A stretch of DNA of 64,000 nt from Victivallales bacterium. Lineage in GTDB: Bacteria; Verrucomicrobiota; Lentisphaeria; Oligosphaerales; Oligosphaeraceae. Under the pieces are notes generated by a model. It had not been told where the DNA came from. It made no database searches and worked only from the letters and a program-made list of their open reading frames with translations. Where the stretch lies: positions 1-64,000 of the forward strand of contig JAFPYX010000025.1 in assembly GCA_017417585.1 (NCBI GenBank), in the 5' to 3' direction. The position numbers and the translations under genes are program-made. Shown piece after piece: positions 42,266 through 53,591 of this stretch; the first letter of the stretch is position 1, and each line of letters opens with the position of its first letter.

Positions 42266-42898
42266 ATGGCTACCAATTTGAATGTCAAGAATCTTCAGGG
42301 TGCCGACACCGGCGCCCAGCTGGAAATCCAGGACGCCTGGATGGAAGCGGTCAAGGGCGACCAGGCCGTGAAGGACTCCGTGGTCGCGTTCCTGGCTCGG
42401 ATGCGCTCCGGCACCGCCTGCACCAAGAACCGCGCGTCGATGAGCTCCCGCAGCCAGGCCAAGCCCTGGCGCCAGAAGGGCACCGGCCGCGCCCGCTCCG
42501 GCGGCGCCTCCAGCCCCGTCTGGCGCGGCGGCGCAGTGGCCTTCGGGCCCAAGCCCCGCTCCTATGCGGTCTCCATCAACAAGAAGGTCGAGAAGCTCGC
42601 GCTCAAGCGCGCCTTCACCGACCGCGTCAACGAGGGCGATGTCATCGCCGTGGACAGCCTGGAGCTGGCCGACCACAAGACCAAGACCATGGTCGCGCTC
42701 CTCAAGGCCCTCAACGCCGGCGACAGCGTGCTGGTGCTGGTGGACGAGTACCAGGACAACCTGGACCTGGCCGCCCGCAATCTCCCGAATGTCCTGGTCA
42801 TCAAGGGAAGTGCCGTGAACACCTACCTGATGATGCTCTTCAAGAAAATCATCGTCACCCCGGCCGCCATGCAGCAGCTTGGCGCACGCCTGGTGTAA
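42266..42898 (+). CDS. rplD: 50S ribosomal protein L4
   Basis: A 210-residue protein from MATNLNVKNL; an in-frame GTG nine bases earlier is disfavoured because GGGAGG is well placed for the ATG. The family loop SSRSQAKPWRQKGTGRARSG and the RGGAVAFGPKPRSYAVSINK motif are complete. L4 lines the exit tunnel and in many bacteria represses its own operon. Confidence 0.96.
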   Translation: MATNLNVKNLQGADTGAQLEIQDAWMEAVKGDQAVKDSVVAFLARMRSGTACTKNRASMSSRSQAKPWRQKGTGRARSGGASSPVWRGGAVAFGPKPRSYAVSINKKVEKLALKRAFTDRVNEGDVIAVDSLELADHKTKTMVALLKALNAGDSVLVLVDEYQDNLDLAARNLPNVLVIKGSAVNTYLMMLFKKIIVTPAAMQQLGARLV

Positions 42899-42911
42899 GG
42901 AGGAACCCGCC

Positions 42912-43205
42912 ATGTCTAGTAACTTCAATCCCTACAGCGTGGTCTACACCGTCCTCATCACCGAGCGCGGCACCACGATGACCGAGAAGTACAACAAGTA
43001 CCTCTTCAAGGTCAATCCGAAGAGCAACAAGTACCAGATCAAGATGGCCATCGAGCAGATCTTCGAGGACGTCAAGGTCGCCGACGTGAACACCATGAAC
43101 ATGCTCGGCAAGTCGAAGCGCATGCGCAGCGCCAAGATGGGCAAGCGCCCGGACTGGAAGAAGGCCATCGTCACCCTCAAGGAGGGCAAGATCGAGCTGC
43201 TCTAG
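42912..43205 (+). CDS. rplW: 50S ribosomal protein L23
   Basis: A 97-residue protein from MSSNFNPYSVVYTV with AAGGAGG before the ATG. YLFKVNPKSNKYQIKMAIEQ, VADVNTMNMLGKSKR and WKKAIVTLKEG match L23, the docking site for trigger factor and SRP at the tunnel exit. Confidence 0.95.
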   Translation: MSSNFNPYSVVYTVLITERGTTMTEKYNKYLFKVNPKSNKYQIKMAIEQIFEDVKVADVNTMNMLGKSKRMRSAKMGKRPDWKKAIVTLKEGKIELL

Positions 43206-43253
43206 CGTCGCCTGCCGAAACACGAGTCAATCCCAACCAGAAGAGAATCCAAG

Positions 43254-44084
43254 ATGGGAATCAAAGCATACAAACCCACGTCCCCGGGACGTCGGTCGAT
43301 GGTGGTGAGCGACTTTGCGGAACTCACCCGTCGCACCCCTGAGAAATCCCTCACGGTCGGCAAGCGCTCCACTGGCGGCCGCAACAACCTCGGACGCATG
43401 ACCGTCCGCTTCCGCGGCGGCGGCGTGAAGCGCGCCTACCGCATCATCGACTTCAAGCGCTGGGACAAGGACGGCGTGCCGGCGAAGGTCGCGCACATCG
43501 AGTACGACCCCAACCGCACCTGCCGCATCGCCCTCCTGCACTATGCGGACGGCGAGAAGCGCTACATCATCGCGCCGCTCGGCCTCAAGCAGGGCGACAC
43601 CGTGATGAACGGCCCGAAGGCCGAGTTCAAGACCGGCAACTGCCTGCCCCTCGAGAACATCCCGGAAGGGCTGAACATCCACTGCATCGAGATGAAGCCC
43701 GGCAAGGGCGCCCAGATCGCCCGCGCCGCTGGCCAGTACGCCATCCTCCGCGCGAAGGAGAAGGGCTACGCGCAGGTCCGCCTGCCCTCCGGCGAAGTCC
43801 GGCTGATCAACGTCAAGTGCCGCGCGGTCATCGGCCAGGTCGGCAACCTGGAGCACGGCGACATCAAGCTGGGCAAGGCCGGCAAGGCCCGCTATCTGGG
43901 CTTCCGCCCCCACGTCCGCGGCGTCGCGCAGAACCCGGTTGACAGCCCGATGGGCGGCGGCGAAGGCAAGGCGGACGGCGGCGGGCACCCGCAGTCCCCC
44001 TGGGCCCAGCTCTCCAAGGGCTTCAAGACCCGCAAACCCAAGAAGCAGTCTGACCGCTTCATCATCTCTCGGAGGAAGAAGTAA
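43254..44084 (+). CDS. rplB: 50S ribosomal protein L2
   Basis: A 276-residue protein. [60 protein letters not shown] and the C-terminal [20 protein letters not shown] with its conserved histidine ([10 protein letters not shown]) are all present. L2 is needed for subunit joining. The stop overlaps the rpsS start (ATGT/TAATG type), showing tight coupling. Confidence 0.97.
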   Translation: MGIKAYKPTSPGRRSMVVSDFAELTRRTPEKSLTVGKRSTGGRNNLGRMTVRFRGGGVKRAYRIIDFKRWDKDGVPAKVAHIEYDPNRTCRIALLHYADGEKRYIIAPLGLKQGDTVMNGPKAEFKTGNCLPLENIPEGLNIHCIEMKPGKGAQIARAAGQYAILRAKEKGYAQVRLPSGEVRLINVKCRAVIGQVGNLEHGDIKLGKAGKARYLGFRPHVRGVAQNPVDSPMGGGEGKADGGGHPQSPWAQLSKGFKTRKPKKQSDRFIISRRKK

Positions 44085-44350
44085 TGTCCAGAAGCATCAA
44101 GAAAGGACCATTTGTGGACGCCTCTCTCCTGAAGAAGGTGGAGAGGGTTGACACCACCAAAAAGGAGGCCATCAAGACCTGGTCTCGCCGTTCCGTCATC
44201 CTGCCGGACTTCGTCGGGCTGACCTTCGCGGTTCACAACGGCAAGAGCTTTGTGAACGTCTTCATCACGGAAAACATGGTCGGCCACCGCCTCGGCGAGT
44301 TCGCGGCCACCCGGTTGTTCCGCGGCCACGGCCAGATTTCCGGCAAGTAG
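44084..44350 (+). CDS. rpsS: 30S ribosomal protein S19, last gene of truncated S10 block
   Basis: An 88-residue protein: [40 protein letters not shown] and [19 protein letters not shown] are typical. In nearly all bacteria rplV, rpsC, rplP and more follow directly; here a terminator and a pseudopilin gene follow instead, so the rest of the block must be elsewhere in the genome. Confidence 0.97.
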   Translation: MSRSIKKGPFVDASLLKKVERVDTTKKEAIKTWSRRSVILPDFVGLTFAVHNGKSFVNVFITENMVGHRLGEFAATRLFRGHGQISGK

Positions 44351-44378
44351 TTCCGGATTTTCCTGGTTTCATGCAAGC

Positions 44379-44416
44379 AAGGCGCCGCCGCTTTCAAAAG
44401 CCTCGGCGCCTTTTTT
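44379..44416 (+). terminator. Strong terminator after rpsS
   Basis: AAGGCGCCG (44379-44387) pairs exactly with CGGCGCCTT (44404-44412) with a short AAAGC/GCTTT inner pairing and a T-run. It ends the ribosomal operon. Confidence 0.85.
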
Positions 44417-44500
44417 CCCCTTTGGTGGCATTGTTGCGAAGCTGAGGTCCCGCCCAGGTATGCGCTTCGTGCTTTTTGGGGAGGGAGTCCTTCAGATGGC

Positions 44501-44529
44501 TTGCTTTTTAATGTCTCTGTACCGATAAT
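44501..44529 (+). promoter_or_regulatory. Probable promoter of first pseudopilin gene
   Basis: TTGCTT and GATAAT are 17 bp apart, about 58 bp before the start codon. The other two pseudopilin genes have similar but stronger boxes at similar distance. Confidence 0.45.
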
Positions 44530-44586
44530 TACTCTGTAATTATGTTGTGCCGGTCAAATTCTCAACTTCATCCATAGAACATCACC

Positions 44587-45381
44587 ATGAAAAAGTCCTT
44601 TACCCTCATTGAACTGCTGGTGGTCATCGCCATCATCGCGATTCTGGCCTCCATGCTCCTGCCCGCGCTCGCCAAGGCGCGCGAGAAGGCACGTGCCGCT
44701 TCCTGCATCAACAACATGAAGCAGATTTCGCTGACCAACATCATGTATGGCGAGGAGTACGATGGCTATTTTACGGCCTATGTCGTGCCCTACGAGAACA
44801 CCTACAATCCCTGGCCGTGGGTGATGTCCTACCTCTACAAGGTCCCGCCGAAGCAGTTCTACTGCGCCAGCACTTCGCCCATCGGCATCGCGGGCTTTGG
44901 CGGCGGCGGCAAGCTTTACCGCGACAGTACTTTGGACAGCGCAGAGAGGACTAGTGCCCGCGGGCATCTTACCATCGGTGCGGTCATCAACCACATCGGC
45001 TGGGAATCTAGCAGTATGCACATCACCAAGCAGTCGCAGGTCATCAACGGGCAGGGGCGTCCCTCCCAGTGGGTGGTGTACATCGACACTGCGAACAAAG
45101 ACGAGAATGGTCCGAACAACAATGTGGACTACACCTGCGGCGCCACCTGCTGGGGCGAGACCTATCCCATCGCCAGCACCGGTTATAACTCCGGCTGGAC
45201 CTATTCGTGGGCATTGCGTCACGATGGCAAAATCAACACCGCCTTTATGGATGGCCATGTGTCCTCCGGGGACGTGAAAGCCGGCGAAGACTGCAACAGC
45301 CAGCCCTACCACTGGCTGCCCTTCTGGTATTACACATACGAGTTCAACCAGATGAGCGATTTCGGCGACTGGGATGCGTAA
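44587..45381 (+). CDS. Type-IV-pilin-like secreted protein (pseudopilin, H-x9-DG type)
   Basis: A 264-residue protein. [20 protein letters not shown] is a class III signal peptide, cut before the Phe by a prepilin peptidase, with Glu at +5 and a hydrophobic helix for assembly; [20 protein letters not shown] and INNMKQI complete the module found in large families in Lentisphaerae. Near the C-terminus [15 protein letters not shown] is the H-x9-DG motif. Twenty further residues end with [11 protein letters not shown], identical in the copy at 46544. Such proteins probably form short secretion pseudopili or surface structures. It has its own promoter and terminator. Confidence 0.9.
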   Translation: MKKSFTLIELLVVIAIIAILASMLLPALAKAREKARAASCINNMKQISLTNIMYGEEYDGYFTAYVVPYENTYNPWPWVMSYLYKVPPKQFYCASTSPIGIAGFGGGGKLYRDSTLDSAERTSARGHLTIGAVINHIGWESSSMHITKQSQVINGQGRPSQWVVYIDTANKDENGPNNNVDYTCGATCWGETYPIASTGYNSGWTYSWALRHDGKINTAFMDGHVSSGDVKAGEDCNSQPYHWLPFWYYTYEFNQMSDFGDWDA

Positions 45382-45416
45382 TCCCTGAATAATACCGACG
45401 AGCGATTCTTCAATTC

Positions 45417-45456
45417 CGGCCGTGCGCCCTTTCGACAAGGTGTACGGCCGTTTTTT
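45417..45456 (+). terminator. Terminator after first pseudopilin gene
   Basis: CGGCCGT and ACGGCCG form the stem and TTTTTT follows. Confidence 0.75.
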
Positions 45457-45489
45457 CGTCTCTGCAAGAATTCCAGGGCATTGGATTGC

Positions 45490-45517
45490 TTGTTTTTTTC
45501 TTCCAAGTGCTTATAAT
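45490..45517 (+). promoter_or_regulatory. Promoter of second pseudopilin gene
   Basis: TTGTTT (45490-45495) and a perfect TATAAT (45512-45517) with 16-bp spacing, 61 bp before the start codon. Confidence 0.65.
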
Positions 45518-45578
45518 TATAGACGTTTATTTTTATGCCTCAAATCTTGTTGAATCATCACTTCTGGAATCAACACCA

Positions 45579-46364
45579 ATGAAAAAGTCCTTTACCTTGA
45601 TTGAACTCCTGGTGGTCATCGCCATCATCGCGATTCTGGCTTCCATGCTCCTGCCCGCCCTCGCCAAGGCCCGCGAAAAGGCCCGCGCCACCTCCTGCAT
45701 GAACAACCTCAAGCAGCTCCTTCTTGCCAATATCATGTATTCCGGCGACAACGAGGACTACTACCTGGCCGCCATGACGGATCCTGTGGAAAACACCAAC
45801 AACTACCACTACTATCCGGTCTTCCTGAAGATGAAGCTGGAACTGGGCGTGGCGCCGAAGGTGATGGACTGTCCGTCCAGCACCTACAGGGTAAGCCAAT
45901 ACCTCAACGTGAACAATGTCATGGACTACCATGCCAACCGCAAGACCGCGCAGTATTTGTACTCCTACGGCATCAACATCCTGAGCTTCGGCATCTGGAG
46001 CACCAGGGAAATCACTGACGAGCGCAAGAATGTGAACATCTCCATGATTACCGGCAACGGCGGCAGGCCCAGCATGCTGGTCTATATGGCGGACTCCACG
46101 CCCAATGCATACGAGGATACATGGCTCCACTCTGACTACACCTGCTTCATCTATCCGTGGGATGGCTATCCGGCACCGCGTGTCCTGGGCATCTACGCCA
46201 TCCGCTATATGCATGACGGCAAGGCAAATATTGCCATGATCGACGGCCATGTCGAGTCCAACGCCGGCAAGGTCACGATGGGAAGAAATCCGGATTACTA
46301 CAAGCACTGGACTCCCTGCTGGGATGGCGGCTATCGTAATGAGGACGACCCCGCACTCTGGTAA
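45579..46364 (+). CDS. Type-IV-pilin-like secreted protein (pseudopilin, H-x9-DG type)
   Basis: A 261-residue protein from [13 protein letters not shown]; the longer frame upstream covers the promoter. The N-terminal 45 residues match the other two copies except for small changes ([11 protein letters not shown]), but the middle differs, and the motif here is [15 protein letters not shown]. The C-terminus lacks the [11 protein letters not shown] end of its neighbours. It is therefore a diverged member of the family with a different surface. Own promoter and terminator. Confidence 0.9.
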   Translation: MKKSFTLIELLVVIAIIAILASMLLPALAKAREKARATSCMNNLKQLLLANIMYSGDNEDYYLAAMTDPVENTNNYHYYPVFLKMKLELGVAPKVMDCPSSTYRVSQYLNVNNVMDYHANRKTAQYLYSYGINILSFGIWSTREITDERKNVNISMITGNGGRPSMLVYMADSTPNAYEDTWLHSDYTCFIYPWDGYPAPRVLGIYAIRYMHDGKANIAMIDGHVESNAGKVTMGRNPDYYKHWTPCWDGGYRNEDDPALW

Positions 46365-46398
46365 TCCTCAACGCGGACAGATAACTTGACACTCTTCT

Positions 46399-46428
46399 GG
46401 CCGTGCGTTAGGCGCACGGCCTTTTTTT
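46399..46428 (+). terminator. Terminator after second pseudopilin gene
   Basis: GGCCGTGCG and CGCACGGCC pair perfectly around a five-base loop, followed by TTTTTTT. Confidence 0.9.
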
Positions 46429-46470
46429 GTATTTTGGCGATTCCTTTTTGCTCATTTGTAAATCATTCGT

Positions 46471-46498
46471 TTGATTTTTGGATATCCTTTCCTATAAT
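46471..46498 (+). promoter_or_regulatory. Promoter of third pseudopilin gene
   Basis: TTGATT (46471-46476) and TATAAT (46493-46498) with 16-bp spacing, 45 bp before the start codon. Confidence 0.7.
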
Positions 46499-46543
46499 TA
46501 TAATGTGTTTTAGTCTCTTATCCCTTTTTCATCAAACACACCT

Positions 46544-47365
46544 ATGAAAAAACATTTCACCCTGATTGAACTCCTGGTGGTCATCGCCATCATCGCGATT
46601 CTGGCCTCCATGCTCCTGCCCGCCCTCGCCAAGGCCCGCGAGAAGGCCCGCGCCGCCTCCTGCATCAACAACATGAAGCAGATAGCGCTGACCGCCTTGC
46701 TCTATGGCGAGGACTACGACGGTCATCTCGTCGGTTTCGTCGTACCCTACAATAGCACTGGCGCCAGCCCGTACACTCCCTGGCCGTGGATCATGACCCA
46801 CTACTACCAGCTCAACCCCAAGAACCTCTACTGCGCCAGCACTCCGACCATCGGCATCGGCGCCTTCAAGGGCGGCCATCTCTACCGCGACCCAGAGGTC
46901 TATGGCGGCAATGGTGTTGATGACGACAGAACCCACACTGCCCGCAAGAACCTCACCATCGGCGCGGTCATCTGCCATGTCGGCTGGGAATCTGGCAGAA
47001 TGCACATCACCAAGCAGTCGCAGGTCATCAATGGGCAGGGCCGTCCCTCCCAGTGGGTGGTGTATATCGACACCCCGAACCAGAATGAGATCGGCTCCGG
47101 AAATAGCCGCGACTACGGTTCCGGCGCCGATGCCTGGGGCTATTGCTGGCCCATTGCGAGCACCGGCTATGACACTGGCTGGAGATATCCCTGGGCCGCA
47201 CGTCATGACGGCAAGATCAACTGCTCCTACTTTGACGGACACGTCGGCTCCGGCGACGTGAAGCCCGGCGAGGATTGCAACACCCAGCCCTACCACTGGC
47301 TGCCCTTCTGGTATTACGAAAACGAGTTCAACCAGATGAGCGACTTCGGCGACTGGGATGCGTAA
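46544..47365 (+). CDS. Type-IV-pilin-like secreted protein (pseudopilin, H-x9-DG type)
   Basis: A 273-residue protein, a close paralogue of 44587-45381: same N-terminal module ([20 protein letters not shown]), same central [21 protein letters not shown]-x9-DG motif [15 protein letters not shown] and identical C-terminal [14 protein letters not shown]. Loops between residues 100 and 140 differ. The pair is an evident duplication. Own promoter and terminator. Confidence 0.9.
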   Translation: MKKHFTLIELLVVIAIIAILASMLLPALAKAREKARAASCINNMKQIALTALLYGEDYDGHLVGFVVPYNSTGASPYTPWPWIMTHYYQLNPKNLYCASTPTIGIGAFKGGHLYRDPEVYGGNGVDDDRTHTARKNLTIGAVICHVGWESGRMHITKQSQVINGQGRPSQWVVYIDTPNQNEIGSGNSRDYGSGADAWGYCWPIASTGYDTGWRYPWAARHDGKINCSYFDGHVGSGDVKPGEDCNTQPYHWLPFWYYENEFNQMSDFGDWDA

Positions 47366-47397
47366 GCCCTAGACAACGTCGACAAGCGAATCTCTCC

Positions 47398-47434
47398 ACG
47401 TCCGTGCGCTTTTGAGCGCACGGACGTTTTTTTT
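47398..47434 (+). terminator. Terminator after third pseudopilin gene
   Basis: ACGTCCGTGCGCT pairs with AGCGCACGGACGT around a short loop, with TTTTTTTT after it. It directly abuts the 9-bp repeats at 47434. Confidence 0.9.
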
Positions 47435-47460
47435 CCGGGTCATCCGGGTCATCCGGATTA
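47434..47460. repeat. 9-bp tandem repeat at 3' edge of four-helix-bundle gene
   Basis: TCCGGGTCA, TCCGGGTCA and TCCGGATTA stand in a row; the last unit contains the stop codon of the four-helix-bundle gene. The same 9-bp period in the same orientation occurs at the gene's other end (48161). Confidence 0.7.
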
Positions 47461-48132
47461 TTTTTCCACAAGTTTCCTCAATCTTTCCAATTCCGTTTTC
47501 AAGGCCGCATTTTCACTCTCAAGTTGTTTGATTTGCTCTCGTTGTTCTGTGCGATATCCTAGTCGGGCGGCAGTCATGCGTTCTCTAATTCCTCCTTGGG
47601 TCACAAACTCGGTGTCCTTCTTTTTAATCATAGTTTCCAGTCCTTTGTCAATCATATGTGCCAGGCAAATGGCACAATTGGCCATTTCTTCATCCTTCCA
47701 GCTCCCAAAAAAGACTTGGAAATCCGACAAGGCAGTATGTTCACGGCAATAATGGTACAATGGTTCAAAACGCGGACTGGCACCTTTCCATTCAACCAAG
47801 CCATGTGCTTTCAGATAATCGCAAAAATCTGCGAGAAGCTCCTGATTTGAACCGCGTGTAACCCCAAGCAACTTGAGTTCTTTCTCAAAGGAAGTCTGAC
47901 CATCGGAATATCCTTCGATGATGTTTTGCTTGGTAGAACGGGCGGCCTGCACCATCTGGTCAACCGTCCTATCGCCGTGATGCGGTAAAAAGCGTCGGCA
48001 GAATGCAACTGTCAGTTGATAAACTATTTCACTCCGCTTGTAAAAATTGAGTTTATGCCAATTTGTTATGCTACGAAGAACACTGGGATGTCCATCACGG
48101 TACTCCAACTCCACTTTTTGTGACCTGGTCAT
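47458..48132 (-). CDS. Four-helix-bundle protein (S23/IVP-like, suffix-domain type)
   Basis: A 224-residue protein from MTRSQKVELEYRD; a longer GTG frame overlaps the upstream gene and reads through 9-bp repeats, so it is less likely. YKRSEIVYQLTVAFCRRF, RTVDQMVQAARSTKQNIIEG and GSNQELLADFCDYLKAHG form the four-helix bundle of the 23S rRNA intervening-sequence family; NCAICLAHMIDKGLETMI is the suffix part, and a C-terminal coiled coil follows (LESENAALKTELERLRKLVE). The function is unknown; the family is linked to rRNA insertions and to retroelements. Short tandem repeats border it on both sides, as in a discrete mobile cassette. Confidence 0.8.
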   Translation of the reverse strand: MTRSQKVELEYRDGHPSVLRSITNWHKLNFYKRSEIVYQLTVAFCRRFLPHHGDRTVDQMVQAARSTKQNIIEGYSDGQTSFEKELKLLGVTRGSNQELLADFCDYLKAHGLVEWKGASPRFEPLYHYCREHTALSDFQVFFGSWKDEEMANCAICLAHMIDKGLETMIKKKDTEFVTQGGIRERMTAARLGYRTEQREQIKQLESENAALKTELERLRKLVEK

Positions 48133-48160
48133 TTGTCTTTTTCTGCTGATGTTTGATTTC

Positions 48161-48196
48161 TCCGGACTCTCCGGGCCATCCGGACCATCCGGTCTG
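48161..48196. repeat. 9-bp tandem repeat at 5' edge of four-helix-bundle gene
   Basis: Four units, TCCGGACTC, TCCGGGCCA, TCCGGACCA and TCCGGTCTG, end one base before the stop codon of the secreted protein gene on the right. The units match those at 47434. Confidence 0.7.
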
Positions 48197-48197
48197 T

Positions 48198-49088
48198 TTA
48201 CTCCACCCAAATCCACACGGCCTCGCCTGGCTGAAGGACGGCATTTTCTTCGCAGCGCTCATACTGACCATTTTGCCATCGCCAGGCAACCACTCCGGCG
48301 GCCAGCCGCACGGGGTTGTCTCCGCAGACGCCGAAGAGATTCCATTGTTGACGCCGCACGGCACCTGCTGGACGTAGTGGCTCCGGCAGGTCCGCGATGA
48401 GGGCCGCCGTCAATTCGCAGACAATTGGTTCCGTCGCGTTTCGATAGATCCAGAACGGCATGCCTACCGGCGGCACGTCGCTCTGTGAATACTGTTCCTG
48501 GTTTCCGGCAACTTGGAAGATCCCGTCGCCTAGCGATGTGAGCAAATCGCGGCTTGCCTTGTCCAATTCGCAAGGCAGGGCCATCAATGACCAGCCGGGT
48601 TGGAACGTCCATTCGAACTGCTGTGGCTGCGTGGCCTCATCCGGTGTAAGCGTCATTGTCCCCTGGGTGAATCCGACGTCATTATAGGTATAGGCCGCGC
48701 CGTCTGCGGAATTCAGCGTGCTGCTGCGGGAGAAGTTCTCCGGCGCACGTAGCGTGTAGCTCAGGATGCCATTTCCTACTGAAGGTGTGGTTTCGCCCTC
48801 GAAAAGCCAGTAGCAGGTGGTGGCGTTGTCGCCTTGCTTCATTGGAGCGCAGGGGGCTTCATTCCAGCAGGCCTCTTCCAGAAGCCATCCCTGCGGCCAG
48901 TTCTCGGAGAGCAGCCAGGCACCGGGGAGGGGTTCATCCTCTGGAAACTCTACTTCCAGGCGAACCCGCACGGCGCATTCCGCTCCAATCCGTCCTGAGG
49001 AAAACTGTCGGGTGACCATTGGAACGGCACTCCAGGCGGTTGGCGAGGAGGCGACCAGAAACAACCAGGTGATAAAGATATGGCGCAT
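48198..49088 (-). CDS. Secreted hypothetical protein
   Basis: A 296-residue protein from MRHIFITWLFLVASSPTAWS, a signal peptide; the frame upstream of this Met has no signal. The mature part is beta-rich: an N-terminal half like a cadherin or BACON-type fold (VRVRLEVEFPEDEPLPGAWL) and a C-terminal half with PGWSLMALPCELDKASRDLL and QWNLFGVCGDNPVRL, two similar blocks that look like repeats found in secreted proteins of this phylum. No enzymatic motif. It is followed directly by the 9-bp repeats of the next gene. Confidence 0.7.
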   Translation of the reverse strand: MRHIFITWLFLVASSPTAWSAVPMVTRQFSSGRIGAECAVRVRLEVEFPEDEPLPGAWLLSENWPQGWLLEEACWNEAPCAPMKQGDNATTCYWLFEGETTPSVGNGILSYTLRAPENFSRSSTLNSADGAAYTYNDVGFTQGTMTLTPDEATQPQQFEWTFQPGWSLMALPCELDKASRDLLTSLGDGIFQVAGNQEQYSQSDVPPVGMPFWIYRNATEPIVCELTAALIADLPEPLRPAGAVRRQQWNLFGVCGDNPVRLAAGVVAWRWQNGQYERCEENAVLQPGEAVWIWVE

Positions 49089-49303
49089 GGCGGGATTTCT
49101 CCTTGGAGTAGAGGCAGGCAAAGACAATCGGATGCGCCACCAATATAGGTTTTGCGAGTCAACAATCACGCCATTTGCGACTCAATCTCGGAAAAGGCGA
49201 TTCCCCATGCTTTTCCACGCTTTTCTCAAGAACCAGCTGGTTAGCACACGTGGAGTTCTGAAATCGCCTCTATATTAAGGCGCATTCCCAATCATTGACT
49301 TCT

Positions 49304-52144
<2,841 letters not shown>

Positions 52145-52172
52145 TAAATAACTTCTTGATTGTAAATAGATT

Positions 52173-53066
52173 ATGAGATTACCAAACTACCTGACGGAAG
52201 CCGACATCCGGGAACTCTGTCGCCGGGCCATCGAGGAAGACGTCGGCTCTGGCGATGCGACCACGCTGGCCATCGTGCCGGAGGGCCTGGCTACCGAGGC
52301 GCATTTCGTCACCCGGCAGGAGTGCGTGGTCTGCGGCCTGCCGGTCATTGCGGTGCTTTTCCAAATGCTGAATCCCGCCGTCACATTGACGGCGCTGGTT
52401 GCAGAGGGCACGCTAGTGCGGCCCGGCATGCGTTTGGCGACCGTCTCGGGCGATGCGCGGACCATCTTGACCGGAGAGCGCACCGCGCTGAACCTCCTGC
52501 AGCGTCTCTGTGGTATCGCCACCGTCACCCGCCGATATGTCGATGCCCTTGGGCCCGACTGCAAGACCAAGCTCCTCGACACGCGCAAGACCACGCCAGG
52601 ACTCCGCCGATTCGAAAAATACGCCGTCCTCACCGGCGGTGCCCAGAACCACCGCATCGGCCTCTATGACCGCATCATGATCAAGGACAACCATCGCGAG
52701 ATGGCCAAGCTCGTCGGCGGGCCGCACTCCATCGGCAAGGCGGTCGCCGCCTGCCGCGCCAAATATCCCGCATTGGAAATCGAGGTCGAGGCGGACTCCC
52801 TGGAGGATGTCCGCGAGGCAGCCGATGCCAATGTGGAATATATCCTGCTGGACAACATGTCCAACGAATTGATGGCCGAGGCCATCCAGATCATCGGCGG
52901 ACGTGCCAAGACCGAGGCTTCCGGCAACATCACGCTGGAGCGCCTGCCCTCCATGCGCAATCTCGGACTCGACTACATCTCCTCCGGTGCCCTCACGCAC
53001 TCCGCCAAGGCCATTGATATCGGCTTGGATATTATTGGAGGTGAGAGGTTAATTCGAAATGCGTAA
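52173..53066 (+). CDS. nadC: Quinolinate phosphoribosyltransferase (NadC)
   Basis: A 297-residue protein. EEDVGSGDATTLAIVP, GERTALNLLQRLCGIATVTR, LLDTRKTTPGLRRFEKYAV and GGAQNHRIGLYDRIMIKDNH contain the arginines, lysine and histidine that bind quinolinate and PRPP; LEIEVEADSLEDV and LDNMS give the metal site, and ASGNITLERLPSMRNLGLDY the C-terminal barrel strand. It makes nicotinate mononucleotide in de novo NAD synthesis. 28 bp after uvrA; nadA and nadB are not in the window. Confidence 0.95.
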   Translation: MRLPNYLTEADIRELCRRAIEEDVGSGDATTLAIVPEGLATEAHFVTRQECVVCGLPVIAVLFQMLNPAVTLTALVAEGTLVRPGMRLATVSGDARTILTGERTALNLLQRLCGIATVTRRYVDALGPDCKTKLLDTRKTTPGLRRFEKYAVLTGGAQNHRIGLYDRIMIKDNHREMAKLVGGPHSIGKAVAACRAKYPALEIEVEADSLEDVREAADANVEYILLDNMSNELMAEAIQIIGGRAKTEASGNITLERLPSMRNLGLDYISSGALTHSAKAIDIGLDIIGGERLIRNA

Positions 53067-53191
53067 TTCAAGAAGTCCGGCAGCTGACATAAGTCAAGGA
53101 TGAAGTTTTTCTCAGCCTTCCTGTCATGGGACGGCTGTGTACTGAAACTGTGAAAGGCCTCCAGGGCTATAGCGTCGGAAGGAATCGCGCG

Positions 53192-53296
53192 GATGCGTAT
53201 GTCTCCATTTATGATATCCTGAACGAGTTTCTTTCCCAGGGGAGGCTGGATCTATATGTCACGGGATCCAATTCGAAGTTGCTGCTGTCCGGTTAA
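53192..53296 (+). pseudogene. Remnant of an AAA_14/DUF4143 ATPase gene
   Basis: The plus strand encodes AYVSIYDILNEFLSQGRLDL then YVTGSNSKLLLSG and a stop. YVTGSNSK is the sensor motif of the family and the piece resembles residues 95-130 of the protein at 23276-24529. The coding sequence ends within the left terminal repeat of the class B element (CTGCTGTCCGGTTAA), which supplies the stop codon. Nothing of the Walker motifs or the C-terminal half remains. Confidence 0.7.
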
Positions 53297-53408
53297 AAAT
53301 CTTCGCATGAGGCGTGGCCTTCCACGCAGAGTTTGAATTATGGAGCCATCGCGCAGCGCCGCGAAGACGGGTGGGATGGGAGTTTTATAATTGCCTTGGA
53401 CAGCAGTG
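53282..53408. mobile_element. Short inverted-repeat element, class B ends
   Basis: CTGCTGTCCGGTTAAAAAT at the left and the complement of CACTGCTGTCCAAGGCAATT at the right mark the ends; the TGTCC end sequence equals that of the elements at 30423 and 32730. The interior is only about 90 bp and unrelated to theirs, and the CCCGCGAAACACG inner arms are missing. Confidence 0.55.
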
Positions 53409-53432
53409 ACCTCTACAATACACAAAAATGGC

Positions 53433-53564
53433 AGCTATATCTTTAACTTGCCTAATGGGCAAATGGGATGAATGAGACACATAGGACATCTGGGACACAA
53501 GAGGCAAGGTAATCGAAAACCACCGTCCCATTCGTCCTACGGGTCCCAATCGTCCCATTGATCC
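53433..53564. repeat. Solo class A end and 9-bp repeats in a gene-free gap
   Basis: AGCTATATCTTTAACTTGCC (53433-53452) matches the class A terminal repeat at 2333 in 18 of 20 bases, but no partner end follows. Then come GAGACACAT, AGGACATCT, GGGACACAA (about 53470-53496) and, after 28 bp, GTCCCATTC, GTCCTACGG, GTCCCAATC, GTCCCATTG (53525-53560), 9-bp units facing the other way. No gene is supported from 53409 to 53591. Confidence 0.5.
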
Positions 53565-53591
53565 GAATAGGCGTTAAATAATCCCCAAATA

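Noticed and set aside
41255-42928. 557-residue antisense frame over rpsJ-rplC-rplD
   Set aside because: A mirror of highly biased ribosomal protein genes; it crosses several gene borders and has no start signals.
47434-48196. 9-bp repeats as a CRISPR array
   Set aside because: Units are contiguous with no spacers, and no cas gene is present.
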